Below, piece by piece: positions 44,478 to 53,229 of a stretch of DNA of 64,000 nt. The notes under the pieces were generated by a model. It was not told the DNA's origin and searched no databases. It worked only from the letters and a program-made list of their open reading frames with translations. Source of the DNA: Pasteurellaceae bacterium (GTDB lineage Bacteria > Pseudomonadota > Gammaproteobacteria > Enterobacterales > Pasteurellaceae); assembly GCA_900756155.1 (NCBI GenBank), contig CAAEJV010000032.1, forward strand, positions 32,756-96,755, given 5' to 3'. A program made the translations under genes and the position numbers. Within the stretch, counting starts at the first letter, position 1, and each line of letters begins with the position of its first letter.

Positions 44478-45199
44478 TGGCCGAATTAAGCTACGAAGAA
44501 GAACTGCGTTATAACCGCCAAATCATCTTAAAAGCGGTTGATTTTGACGGACAAGAAAAGCTGAAAGACAGCCGAATGTTAATTGTCGGTCTGGGTGGTT
44601 TAGGCTGTGCGGCAAGTCAATATCTTGCCGCCGCTGGCGTCGGTCATTTAACCTTGTTGGATTTTGATACCGTATCGCTTTCCAATTTGCAACGTCAGGT
44701 GTTGCATACCGATAGCCGATTAAATATGCCTAAAGTGGAATCGGCTAAAATCGCGTTACAACAGATTAATCCTCACGTCGAAATTGAAACCATCAATGCA
44801 CAACTTTCCGAAGAAAAACTCGCGGAAATCATACCGCACTTTGATGTGGTACTCGATTGTACCGATAACGTGGATATTCGTAATGCGCTCGATCGTGGTT
44901 GTGAGAAAGCGAAGATCCCGCTAATTTCAGGTGCGGCGATTCGTTTAGAAGGGCAAGTATCCGTCTTTACTTATGAACCCAATACCCCAACCTATCGCCA
45001 GCTTAGCCAGCTCTTTGGGCAAAATGTTTTAAGTTGTGTAGAGGCGGGCGTACTAGCGCCAATTGTGGGTGTTGTTGGCTCTATTCAAGCCTTAGAAGCC
45101 ATTAAAGTGTGGTTAAAAATCGGTTCAAATTTATGTGGACGCTTATTGTTAATCGATGGATTAACTATGCGTGTCCGAGAAATGAAATTACCCGTCTAA
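44477..45199 (+). CDS. moeB: Molybdopterin-synthase adenylyltransferase MoeB, lacking the zinc cysteines
   Basis: MoeB adenylates the C-terminus of MoaD so that it can be thiolated. 240 residues: nucleotide loop GLGGLGCAAS (39-48), LSNLQRQ with the catalytic Arg (about 73), and Cys187 in LSCVEAG. The two CxxC pairs that bind structural zinc in E. coli MoeB are absent: positions 172 and 175 are Thr and Gln, and the protein ends at REMKLPV before the second pair. ThiF, its relative, is less likely next to moeA. Probably still functional. Confidence 0.9.
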   Translation: MAELSYEEELRYNRQIILKAVDFDGQEKLKDSRMLIVGLGGLGCAASQYLAAAGVGHLTLLDFDTVSLSNLQRQVLHTDSRLNMPKVESAKIALQQINPHVEIETINAQLSEEKLAEIIPHFDVVLDCTDNVDIRNALDRGCEKAKIPLISGAAIRLEGQVSVFTYEPNTPTYRQLSQLFGQNVLSCVEAGVLAPIVGVVGSIQALEAIKVWLKIGSNLCGRLLLIDGLTMRVREMKLPV

Positions 45200-45204
45200 T
45201 AGTT

Positions 45205-45225
45205 GGACAGACCACAAGTCTGTCC
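45205..45225 (+). terminator. Probable moeAB terminator
   Basis: GGACAGAC (45205-45212) and GTCTGTCC (45218-45225) with a 5-base loop, then a modest TTCTCTC tail, 5 bases after the moeB stop. Confidence 0.65.
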
Positions 45226-45424
45226 TTCTCTCAAAATTACCCACAAATAATTATCCTTCCCCTCGTGCATTGCCCAAAAACAAATGCTATTATCTTGTTT
45301 GACAATTCATTTGTCTTATATCGCAAGTTTTGTGTATAGGAAAATGGTAGACACTTCAAAAATCTCTTCATTTTATACCGTACTTGCAAATCATCATTTC
45401 ATTAGTTTAAGGATTAACTCTCTC

Positions 45425-46648
45425 ATGAAAGAGATTTTGCAACAATTCAAACAAAATTATCTGATCAAGTACTGGAATCCTGTCGCGGCAGTCATTGCAG
45501 CGGGGCTTATTTCAGCTTATTACTTTGGGGTAACCGGCACTTATTGGGCGGTTACAGGGGAATTTACCCGTTGGGGCGGTCATGCTTTGCAAGCACTTGG
45601 CGTCGATGTATCCGACTGGAGCTATTATAAAATTATCGGCATGCAAGGCACGATCTTCACCCGTATTGATGGCGTGATGATCTTAGGTATGTTCGCGGGA
45701 TGTATTTCTGCCGCACTTTGGGCAAACAACGTAAAATGGCGTAATCAACCACACAAACGTCGTATTGTTCAAGCCCTTATTGGTGGTGCATTAGCCGGTT
45801 TCGGTGCACGTTTAGCAATGGGCTGTAACCTTGCCTCTCTCTTCACGGGTATTCCACAATTTTCGGTTCACGCCTGGTTCTTTACTATTGCCACAGCCGT
45901 AGGTACTTATGCAGGGGTAAAAGTCACCTTACTTCCGATATTCCGTGTGAAATTAGAATTGAAAAAAGGCGCGGCAAAATTACAAGAAACGGATCCGAAA
46001 CAAGCAAGTCGTCGTTTTTGGATTGGTATGGTGATCTTTTTTGCTTACCTAATTGCTTCACTTTATGTGATGACAAACTCCGTCAAACTGGGTTTTGCGA
46101 TGCTTTGTGGGTTAGCTTTCGGCTTATTAATTGAACGTGCTCAAATCTGCTTTACATCGGCTTTCCGCGACTTATGGGTAACGGGCCGTGCTTATATGGC
46201 AAAAGCCATCATCTTCGGTATTATCGTGGGTACGCTTGGCGTATTCAGCTATATCCAATTAGGCGTGCCGGCCAAAATCATGTGGGCGGGTCCAAATGCA
46301 ATTATCGGTGGTTTATTATTTGGCTTCGGTATTGTGTTAGCGGGCGGATGTGAAACCGGTTGGATGTATCGCTCAATGGAAGGTCAAGTTCACTTTATGT
46401 GGGTGGGTGTGGGTAATGTTGTTGGCTCAACCTATTTAGCCTACGCATGGGACGATCTCGCACCTGTACTCGCATTAGATTACGAAAAACTTAACTTATT
46501 GAAATCCTTTGGCCCAGTTGGCGGTTTATTAGTGAATTACGGCTTGCTTATTCTCTGCTTAATCGCTGTTGTTTGGTGGGAACGCCACTTCTTGAAAAAA
46601 GCCAAAGCAAAAATCGCTGCAGCAAATCCACAAGCTTGTGGTTGCTAA
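45425..46648 (+). CDS. yedE: YeeE/YedE-family transporter, probably selenium-related (YedE)
   Basis: A 407-residue inner-membrane protein with about 10-12 helices and two inverted halves, each with a Cys-containing pore motif (GARLAMGCNLASLFTGI and GIVLAGGCETGWMYRSMEG). It closely resembles E. coli YedE, whose partner YedF follows here as in E. coli. Comparative genomics links yedE/yedF to selenium use; the selenoprotein FdhF in this window fits. Sulfur (thiosulfate-type) import is the alternative. ATG 45425 has AAGGA about 12 bases upstream; a long upstream frame extension is unconserved. Confidence 0.87.
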   Translation: MKEILQQFKQNYLIKYWNPVAAVIAAGLISAYYFGVTGTYWAVTGEFTRWGGHALQALGVDVSDWSYYKIIGMQGTIFTRIDGVMILGMFAGCISAALWANNVKWRNQPHKRRIVQALIGGALAGFGARLAMGCNLASLFTGIPQFSVHAWFFTIATAVGTYAGVKVTLLPIFRVKLELKKGAAKLQETDPKQASRRFWIGMVIFFAYLIASLYVMTNSVKLGFAMLCGLAFGLLIERAQICFTSAFRDLWVTGRAYMAKAIIFGIIVGTLGVFSYIQLGVPAKIMWAGPNAIIGGLLFGFGIVLAGGCETGWMYRSMEGQVHFMWVGVGNVVGSTYLAYAWDDLAPVLALDYEKLNLLKSFGPVGGLLVNYGLLILCLIAVVWWERHFLKKAKAKIAAANPQACGC

Positions 46649-46689
46649 TTAAATATTAACGAATTCATTCAAAAAAAGAGGACATTATT

Positions 46690-46959
46690 ATGGCATTTAC
46701 CGTTGTTCAAAAATTAGATAAAGCTCCAAAAGACATCACCCCAGATTACACGTTAGATACGCTAGGTGAACCTTGCCCGTATCCAGCAATCGTGATGCTC
46801 GAAACCATGCCGAAATTGCAAAAAGGCGAAATTTTAGAGCTATTAAGTGACTGTGCTCAATCTATCAACAACATTCCTGTTGATACGAAAAACCACGGTT
46901 ACACATTATTAAGCGTAGAACAAGATGGCACCAAATTACGCTATTTGATTCAACGTTAA
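46690..46959 (+). CDS. yedF: TusA-family sulfurtransferase-like protein YedF
   Basis: An 89-residue TusA-fold protein. Cys29 in TLGEPCPYPA is the persulfide/selenide-carrying cysteine, and the C-terminal SINNIPVDTKNHGYTLL is specific to YedF. AGAGGAC precedes the ATG. It sits 41 bases after yedE, as a two-gene unit. A role in selenium or sulfur delivery is inferred from the family and from the partner; no direct proof is known to me. Confidence 0.92.
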   Translation: MAFTVVQKLDKAPKDITPDYTLDTLGEPCPYPAIVMLETMPKLQKGEILELLSDCAQSINNIPVDTKNHGYTLLSVEQDGTKLRYLIQR

Positions 46960-46964
46960 TGTAA

Positions 46965-46994
46965 AAAAGTGCGGTTAAAATTGACCGCACTTTT
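46965..46994. terminator. Uptake-signal-pair terminator after yedF
   Basis: AAAAGTGCGGT (46965-46975) and ACCGCACTTTT (46984-46994), inverted perfect uptake signals between convergent genes with A/T tails. Confidence 0.88.
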
Positions 46995-47048
46995 ATATTT
47001 AATGGAAAGAAAAATCGAGAAATAAACGAAAGTTGTAATACCCTGTAC

Positions 47049-47408
47049 TTACTTCCAAGGTTTTGCATCAGGTTTGCTGTGTTTTTTTCGCCATTGGGTA
47101 CATATTGGACTATCCCACATTAGTATATTTTCACATACAGGCCCACCTTTTAAATACCAGCCTTTTTTCTCTAAACAAAGATTTACTTCTGGATTAACAC
47201 TTTCCCCGGTAACAAAATCCATACCACAATCCGACATGTCTTTTTTTCTTCTAGCAAGATATTTAGTTAAAACATTAGGATCTGATTCAGGGAATAATGC
47301 ATCCGCATTATGCAAACGCCAATGATAATGTTGTGGTGCCGGCTTAAATCCTCCAAAAGAACAACCAAATAAAGTTAGAGATAATAATAGTAGTAATATA
47401 AATTTCAT
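47049..47408 (-). CDS. Small hypothetical lipoprotein
   Basis: A 119-residue protein with a lipoprotein signal peptide and lipobox LTLFGC (Cys16), so it should be lipid-anchored, probably in the outer membrane. The mature part has six further Cys (DCGMDF, LCLEKKGW, VCENI, ICTQW among them) that could form disulfides, and many aromatic residues. GGGAG lies upstream of the start. I do not recognise a named family; similar small lipoproteins occur in Pasteurellaceae. It stands alone between terminators. Confidence 0.75.
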   Translation of the reverse strand: MKFILLLLLSLTLFGCSFGGFKPAPQHYHWRLHNADALFPESDPNVLTKYLARRKKDMSDCGMDFVTGESVNPEVNLCLEKKGWYLKGGPVCENILMWDSPICTQWRKKHSKPDAKPWK

Positions 47409-47507
47409 TTTATAGCTCCCTCGCCTATTTTGTTTTCAGGAAGTTAGTGTATTACTTCTTAAAGTTCGGTTATTTAATCATATACGCACTAAAAAACATA
47501 CAAAAAA

Positions 47508-47535
47508 ACCGCACTTTAATCTCTCAAAGTGCGGT
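47508..47535 (-). terminator. pntB terminator (uptake-signal pair)
   Basis: ACCGCACTTT (47508-47517) and AAAGTGCGGT (47526-47535), with seven A's on the plus strand that read as a U-tract for the minus-strand pntAB transcript. Confidence 0.88.
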
Positions 47536-47557
47536 CAGTTTTACTTCAGTTTTTTGC

Positions 47558-48937
47558 TTATTTGTTTAATGCTGTAAGAATGTCATCAACACGTTCTTTT
47601 GCATCACCAAAGAGCATTTGAGTGTTTTCTTTGAAGAATAATGGGTTTTGAACGCCTGCGTAACCTACCGCCATAGAGCGTTTGAATACGATAACGTTTT
47701 GAGCTTTCCATACTTCTAACACTGGCATACCGGCGATTGGACTGTTTGGATCTTCCATTGCAGCTGGGTTTACGGTGTCGTTTGCACCGATAACCAATAC
47801 CACATCAGTATCCGCAAAATCATCATTGATTTCATCCATTTCAAGCACGATGTCATAAGGCACTTTCGCTTCCGCTAAAAGTACGTTCATATGACCCGGT
47901 AAACGACCTGCAACAGGGTGAATACCAAAACGCACGTTAATGCCACGTTCACGCAATTTCGCCGTAATTTCAGCCACTGGATATTGCGCTTGTGCTACCG
48001 CCATACCGTATCCTGGTGTGATGATCACAGAGCTTGCATTTTTGAGTAATTCAGCCACTTCTTCTGCCGTTGTCTCACGGTGTTCACCTTGTTCTTCATC
48101 AGAAGACACTTGAACATCATTACCAAAACCACCTGCGATAACGCTGATGAATGAGCGGTTCATCGCTTTACACATAATGTAAGAAAGAATCGCACCAGAA
48201 GAACCTACTAATGCACCGGTAACGATAAGCAAGTCATTGCTTAGCATGAAACCTGCTGCAGCCGCAGCCCAACCAGAATAAGAGTTAAGCATTGAAACCA
48301 CAACCGGCATATCCGCACCACCGATAGATGCCACTAAGTGCCAGCCGAATGCAAGGGCAATCGCGGTCATGAGTAACACAGGGAAGATATTATCTGGGTT
48401 GTTTAAGAATGCCACCATCAAGAAGGCTGAAACCACTAATGCTGCTAAATTTAATTTATGGCGATGTGGCAACATTAACGCTTTTGAATTGATTTTGCCG
48501 CTTAATTTACCGAATGCGACGATAGAACCTGTGAATGTGACCGCCCCGATGAAGATCCCTAAGAATACTTCAACGTTATGGATATTCATTAACACAGGAT
48601 CGGTTTCGTGTGTTAAGCCGTAACTATTAAAGCCTACGAGCACAGCTGCTAAACCTACAAAGCTATGAAGGATCGCAACGAGTTCAGGCATTTCAGTCAT
48701 TTCAACTTTTAATGCACGTTGAACACCAATCACGCCACCGATGATCATTGCAATGATGATCCATAATGTGCCTTCAGATTGCGGGCCGAAAATGGTTGCA
48801 ACAAGGGCAATTGTCATACCGACAATACCATACCAACAACCGGCTTTTGCCGTTTCATGTTTAGAAAGACCGGCTAAGCTCATAATGAAAAGTAATGCAG
48901 CAATAATATAGGCTGCTTGTACTAAACCTTCAGACAT
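47558..48937 (-). CDS. pntB: NAD(P) transhydrogenase subunit beta
   Basis: The membrane-plus-NADP-binding subunit of the proton-translocating transhydrogenase, which makes NADPH from NADH using the proton gradient. 459 residues: eight to nine N-terminal helices, then a cytoplasmic NADP domain with VIITPGYGMAVAQAQYPV and VLVIGANDTVNPAA. AAGGAG lies upstream; 10 bases separate it from pntA. Length equals the family norm (462 in E. coli). Confidence 0.97.
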   Translation of the reverse strand: MSEGLVQAAYIIAALLFIMSLAGLSKHETAKAGCWYGIVGMTIALVATIFGPQSEGTLWIIIAMIIGGVIGVQRALKVEMTEMPELVAILHSFVGLAAVLVGFNSYGLTHETDPVLMNIHNVEVFLGIFIGAVTFTGSIVAFGKLSGKINSKALMLPHRHKLNLAALVVSAFLMVAFLNNPDNIFPVLLMTAIALAFGWHLVASIGGADMPVVVSMLNSYSGWAAAAAGFMLSNDLLIVTGALVGSSGAILSYIMCKAMNRSFISVIAGGFGNDVQVSSDEEQGEHRETTAEEVAELLKNASSVIITPGYGMAVAQAQYPVAEITAKLRERGINVRFGIHPVAGRLPGHMNVLLAEAKVPYDIVLEMDEINDDFADTDVVLVIGANDTVNPAAMEDPNSPIAGMPVLEVWKAQNVIVFKRSMAVGYAGVQNPLFFKENTQMLFGDAKERVDDILTALNK

Positions 48938-48947
48938 CGTCTTCTCC

Positions 48948-50489
48948 TTAACCTTTTCTAAACATCGCCAACATACGTTGGGTTACACGGAAGCCACCAA
49001 AGATGTTGATGCTTGCCACCAAGATTGCCACAAAGGCTAAGGCATCAATAAAGAAGTTGCCTGTTGGCTGTCTAATTTGCAGTAATGCACCCACAATGAT
49101 GATACCGGAAATCGCATTGGTTACCGCCATAAGTGGTGTGTGTAAAGCGTGGCTGACGTTCCAAACCACGTAGTAACCGACTACACAAGCCAATACGAAT
49201 ACGGTGAAGTGAGAAAGGAATGCCGCTGGCGCCACAGATGCAAGCCAGAGGAATAACACACCTACACCCGCCATCACACCGTATTTGATGCGAGGATCTG
49301 CTGGTTTTTCTTCCTCTTTTTTAACCGCACTTTGTGCCGCCTTCGCTTCTTGTTTTGGTTGTGCTGACACTTGAATTTGTGCTGGTGGAATTTCTTCACC
49401 ATCACGTACCACAGTCACACCGCGTAATACCACATCGTCAAAATCGATATTGATCTTGCCGTCTTTTTCTTTACAAAGTAGTTTTAATAAATTAACTAAG
49501 TTTGTTCCGTAAAGTTGGGAAGATTGTGTTGGTAAACGACTTGGGAAATCGGTGTAACCAATGATTTTCACTTGGTTTTCAGTGGTGACGACTTTACCTG
49601 CTTCAGTGTAAGCACAGTTACCACCTGTTGCGGCCGCTAAGTCCACCACCACAGAACCTGGTTTCATGGAATCAATCATTTCTTTTGTGATCAAGCGTGG
49701 GGCTGGTTTACCTGGAATCGCCGCAGTGGTAATAATGATATCCACTTCTTTCGCTTGTTCCGCATAAAGCTCCATCGCACGACGGTTAAATTCTTCTGAC
49801 ATCACTTTCGCGTAACCATCGCCGCTACCGCCTTCTTCTTTGAAATCAATTTCTAAGAAAGACGCGCCCATACTTTGCACTTGTTCTTTTACTTCTGGAC
49901 GAGAGTCAAAAGCACGTACAATCGCACCAAGACTATTGGCTGCACCAATCGCGGCAAGACCTGCAACACCTGCACCAATCACTAACACTTTTGCTGGTGG
50001 TACTTTACCTGCTGCAGTAATTTGCCCAGTGAAGAAACTACCAAATTCATGAGCGGCTTCAATCACTGCTCGATAACCAGAAATATTCGCCATAGAGCTT
50101 AATGCATCAAGCGCTTGCGCACGGGAAATACGCGGCACGGAATCCATCGCTAATACATTAATTTTTTTCGACGTGAGTTTTTTCATTAAATCCGGATTTT
50201 GTGCGCGCCAAATGAAGCTCACAAGTGTTGCACCTTCCTTCATTTGATCAATTTCTACATCCGTTGGTGGATTCACTTTAAAAATCACATCCGAATGCCA
50301 CACTTCTGAACTTGAGCCAATTTTTGCGCCGGCATCGATAAATGCTTGGTCTTCAAAACTTGCTTTGAATCCCGCATCGTGTTCTACGATGACATCAAAG
50401 CCCAGTTTTAAGATCTGCTGAACCGTTTTTGGCGTCGCCGCCACACGATTTTCGCTATCAAGCAGTTCTCTAGGTACACCAATTAACAT
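48948..50489 (-). CDS. pntA: NAD(P) transhydrogenase subunit alpha
   Basis: The NAD(H)-binding subunit. 513 residues: alanine-dehydrogenase-like N-terminus MLIGVPRELLDSENRVAATP, Rossmann motif VIGAGVAGLAAIGAANSLGA, the mobile-loop region near GYTDFPSRLPTQSS, then a linker rich in Ala/Lys/Glu (about 380-400, partly encoded by an uptake signal) and four C-terminal membrane helices. It is first in pntAB. A CRP/FNR-like dyad lies about 140 bases upstream. Confidence 0.97.
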   Translation of the reverse strand: MLIGVPRELLDSENRVAATPKTVQQILKLGFDVIVEHDAGFKASFEDQAFIDAGAKIGSSSEVWHSDVIFKVNPPTDVEIDQMKEGATLVSFIWRAQNPDLMKKLTSKKINVLAMDSVPRISRAQALDALSSMANISGYRAVIEAAHEFGSFFTGQITAAGKVPPAKVLVIGAGVAGLAAIGAANSLGAIVRAFDSRPEVKEQVQSMGASFLEIDFKEEGGSGDGYAKVMSEEFNRRAMELYAEQAKEVDIIITTAAIPGKPAPRLITKEMIDSMKPGSVVVDLAAATGGNCAYTEAGKVVTTENQVKIIGYTDFPSRLPTQSSQLYGTNLVNLLKLLCKEKDGKINIDFDDVVLRGVTVVRDGEEIPPAQIQVSAQPKQEAKAAQSAVKKEEEKPADPRIKYGVMAGVGVLFLWLASVAPAAFLSHFTVFVLACVVGYYVVWNVSHALHTPLMAVTNAISGIIIVGALLQIRQPTGNFFIDALAFVAILVASINIFGGFRVTQRMLAMFRKG

Positions 50490-50629
50490 AAATGTTTCCC
50501 TCTGGTTGATGAAATTTCAGACAAACTCACGCCTGTCCCTGTCTCTTAAATGACAAAAAGTCATGCGACAATAAATGTATCACTTATTACGGTTATTTGG
50601 GGAATTTTTTAACTGGTTTTACAAGATAT

Positions 50630-50645
50630 TGTGATAGGGATCATA
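50630..50645. promoter_or_regulatory. CRP/FNR-like dyad upstream of pntA
   Basis: TGTGA-TAGGGA-TCATA resembles the CRP consensus (left half perfect, right half 3 of 5) and also GTGAT-AGGG-ATCAT, an imperfect FNR dyad. It is the only element noticed in the 307-base stretch 50490-50796, apart from an uptake signal near 50742. Confidence 0.4.
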
Positions 50646-50768
50646 AAAGAATCGAGATAAATGCGTAGGGTGTTTAACTTTTAGCCTAACGCAATGATTA
50701 TTCATCAGAAACAGACTAATCAAAAATAGATGAAAAACGGACCGCACTTAGATATGAAGGAAATAAAA

Positions 50769-50790
50769 AGCCCGATACGATTATCGGGCT
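50769..50790 (-). terminator. tldD terminator
   Basis: AGCCCGATA (50769-50777) and TATCGGGCT (50782-50790) with a 4-base loop; on the minus strand followed by TTTTATTT. Confidence 0.9.
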
Positions 50791-50796
50791 GTATGT

Positions 50797-52245
50797 TTAA
50801 TTGGTTCCACCAACGGTGATTTCATCGATTTTCAAGGCAGGCTGACCAACGCCGACCGGCACGCTTTGGCCATCTTTGCCGCATACACCGATACCAAGAT
50901 CTAAGTCTGTTTTATCTGCGACCATAGAGACTTTTTGCATCACATCGATACCACTACCAATTAACGTTGCCCCTTTAACGGGTTTAGTAATCTTACCTTT
51001 TTCAATAAGATAAGCTTCAGACGTCGAGAATACAAATTTACCCGAAGTAATATCCACTTGACCACCACCAAAGTGCGGCGCATAAATACCGCGATCCACA
51101 GAAGCGATTAAATCATCAAATTTACTTTGACCAGCCAACATATAGGTATTCGTCATTCGCGGCATTGGCAAATGCGCATAAGATTCACGACGACCATTTC
51201 CCGTCGGTTTCACGCCCATTAATCGTGCATTGAGTTTATCTTGCATGTAGCCTTGCAAAATCCCGTCTTTGATTAAAACGTTACATTGACTTGGCACACC
51301 TTCATCATCAATGGTTAAAGAACCACGGCGGTTTTGTAATGTACCGTCATCCACAATCGTACATAATGGCGACGTCACCAACTCACCAATTTTTCCCGTA
51401 AATAAGGAACTTTCTTTGCGGTTGAAATCCCCTTCCAAACCATGCCCTACTGCTTCATGGAGCAATACGCCAGGCCAGCCTGCCCCTAATACCACAGGCA
51501 TTAATCCTGCTGGTGCCGCGACTGCACTTAGATTCACAAGGGCTTGACGAACCGCTTCTTTGGCAAAATTAACGGCGCGAATATCCCCATTTACTACTTC
51601 AAAGAACCAATCTAAGCCAAAGCGTCCACCTGAACCACAGCTACCCCGCTCACGTTTACCATCTTCTTCCACGAGAACCGAAATGGATAAACGCACAAGC
51701 GGGCGAATATCTGCAGCAAGTGTGCCATCCGTTGCAACTACTAACACTTCTTCATAAATCGAACTTAATGCGGCGGAAACATGGGTGACTCGAGGATCTT
51801 CAGCTCGCGCTGTACGATCCACAAGGTGTAATAACTCGATCTTTTTCTCTTTACTTAAACTTTCTAATGGGTTCATCGCCGCATAACGCTGAACTGCATT
51901 CACCGCATTAAATGCTTGAGGCGAAATTAAATTGCCTTCTTTAATTTGTGCGATACCTTTTACGGCCTCTGCACATTGTTGTAATGACGCTAAATTGATT
52001 TGGTCAGAATACGCAAAGCCTGTTTTCTCGCCAGAAACGGCGCGTACACCGACACCGCGATCAATATGAAAGCCCCCTTCTTTAATAATACTATCTTCTA
52101 ATACCCAACTTTCATCTTGGCTTAATTGAAAATAAAGATCTGCATAATCAATATGACGATGTGACATCACATCAAAAATATTAAGCAATGATTGATGAGA
52201 TAAATTACTTGGTGCAAGTAAGGTATCTGAAACCTGTTTTAACAT
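50797..52245 (-). CDS. tldD: Metalloprotease subunit TldD
   Basis: TldD pairs with TldE/PmbA to form a peptidase that trims unfolded peptides and matures some ribosomally made peptides. 482 residues; zinc motif HEAVGHGLEGD (HExxxH), late HFGGGQVDITSGKFVFSTSEAYLIE, and N-terminal YADLYFQLSQDESWVLED. The ATG at 52245 (GGAGAACAA upstream) is preferred over one seven codons earlier. No tldE gene is nearby, as is usual. It lies downstream of rsmI in the same direction. Confidence 0.95.
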   Translation of the reverse strand: MLKQVSDTLLAPSNLSHQSLLNIFDVMSHRHIDYADLYFQLSQDESWVLEDSIIKEGGFHIDRGVGVRAVSGEKTGFAYSDQINLASLQQCAEAVKGIAQIKEGNLISPQAFNAVNAVQRYAAMNPLESLSKEKKIELLHLVDRTARAEDPRVTHVSAALSSIYEEVLVVATDGTLAADIRPLVRLSISVLVEEDGKRERGSCGSGGRFGLDWFFEVVNGDIRAVNFAKEAVRQALVNLSAVAAPAGLMPVVLGAGWPGVLLHEAVGHGLEGDFNRKESSLFTGKIGELVTSPLCTIVDDGTLQNRRGSLTIDDEGVPSQCNVLIKDGILQGYMQDKLNARLMGVKPTGNGRRESYAHLPMPRMTNTYMLAGQSKFDDLIASVDRGIYAPHFGGGQVDITSGKFVFSTSEAYLIEKGKITKPVKGATLIGSGIDVMQKVSMVADKTDLDLGIGVCGKDGQSVPVGVGQPALKIDEITVGGTN

Positions 52246-52279
52246 TTGTTCTCCGAAATTAATCAAATTCTGTTTTCAT

Positions 52280-52297
52280 CCCTCTTACTAAAGAGGG
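52280..52297 (-). other. Hairpin between rsmI and tldD
   Basis: CCCTCTT-ACTA-AAGAGGG is a perfect 7-bp stem in the 66-base gap. No U-tract follows on the minus strand, so it is an attenuator or processing site rather than a clear terminator. Confidence 0.4.
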
Positions 52298-52311
52298 CTA
52301 TTTCTTAAAAA

Positions 52312-53160
52312 TTAGTTTAAATTATCCAATCCAAATTGGTATAAGGCATTTTTCTTATAACCATAAAGTTCTGCCACAATCGCTGCCGCTTTTTTTAAAG
52401 GCAATTCTTTGGCAATCAAGGTTAGCGCTTTAATTGCCTGTGGTGAAAATTCGTCACTATCTTCTGATTTTGGTTTACCTTCTACAATTAACACCATCTC
52501 ACCTTTCGTGCGATTAGGATCTTCACTTAACCATTGACTAAGATCACTTAATTTATCTCCTGCAATCGTTTCCCATGTTTTCGTAATTTCACGGGCAAGC
52601 ACAACATAACGATCACCCCCTAATACATCTTGCATATCAGCAAGGGTATCTAAAATACGGTGGGTTGATTCATAGAAGATTAAAGTGCGGTCTTCTTCCG
52701 CAACGTTTTCTAACTTATCCTTACGCGCCTTGGTTTTCGCAGGTAAAAAACCTTCAAAGCAAAAACGGTCAGATGCGATGCCCGATGCACATAATGCCGT
52801 AATTGCCGCACAAGCACCGGGTAGTGGCACCACTTTAATGCCTGCCTCACGACATTGACGCACCAAATGAAAACCTGGATCGCTAATTAAAGGGGTTCCC
52901 GCATCTGAAATTAATGCAATATTCGTACCTTGTTTTAGCTTTTCTACCAAAATATGAGCTTTTTCTTGTTCATTGTGATCATGCAAGGCGAAAAAAGGCT
53001 TTTTGATACCATAATGACTAAGCAATAAACCACTGTGGCGCGTGTCTTCCGCAGCAATTAAATCCACTTGTAAAAAGGTCTCTAAAGCACGTTGTGTAAT
53101 ATCTTGTAAATTCCCGATTGGCGTAGCGACAATATATAAAATTCCGGTTAAATCATTCAT
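52312..53160 (-). CDS. rsmI: 16S rRNA 2'-O-methyltransferase RsmI
   Basis: It methylates C1402 of 16S rRNA in the decoding centre. 282 residues of the tetrapyrrole-methylase fold: LYIVATPIGNLQDITQRAL, AEDTRHSGLLL, LISDAGTPLISDPGFHLV, PLPGACAAITAL and FEGFLPAK. It is divergent from lpoA across 69 bases, the same arrangement as rsmI (yraL) and lpoA (yraM) in E. coli. An uptake signal lies near 52683. Confidence 0.96.
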   Translation of the reverse strand: MNDLTGILYIVATPIGNLQDITQRALETFLQVDLIAAEDTRHSGLLLSHYGIKKPFFALHDHNEQEKAHILVEKLKQGTNIALISDAGTPLISDPGFHLVRQCREAGIKVVPLPGACAAITALCASGIASDRFCFEGFLPAKTKARKDKLENVAEEDRTLIFYESTHRILDTLADMQDVLGGDRYVVLAREITKTWETIAGDKLSDLSQWLSEDPNRTKGEMVLIVEGKPKSEDSDEFSPQAIKALTLIAKELPLKKAAAIVAELYGYKKNALYQFGLDNLN

Positions 53161-53229
53161 TTTTGTTTGCTTTTACATTGTGAGATAAGTAAGATCGCCC
53201 ATTATTGATTTATTCATTATGGAGCGAAT

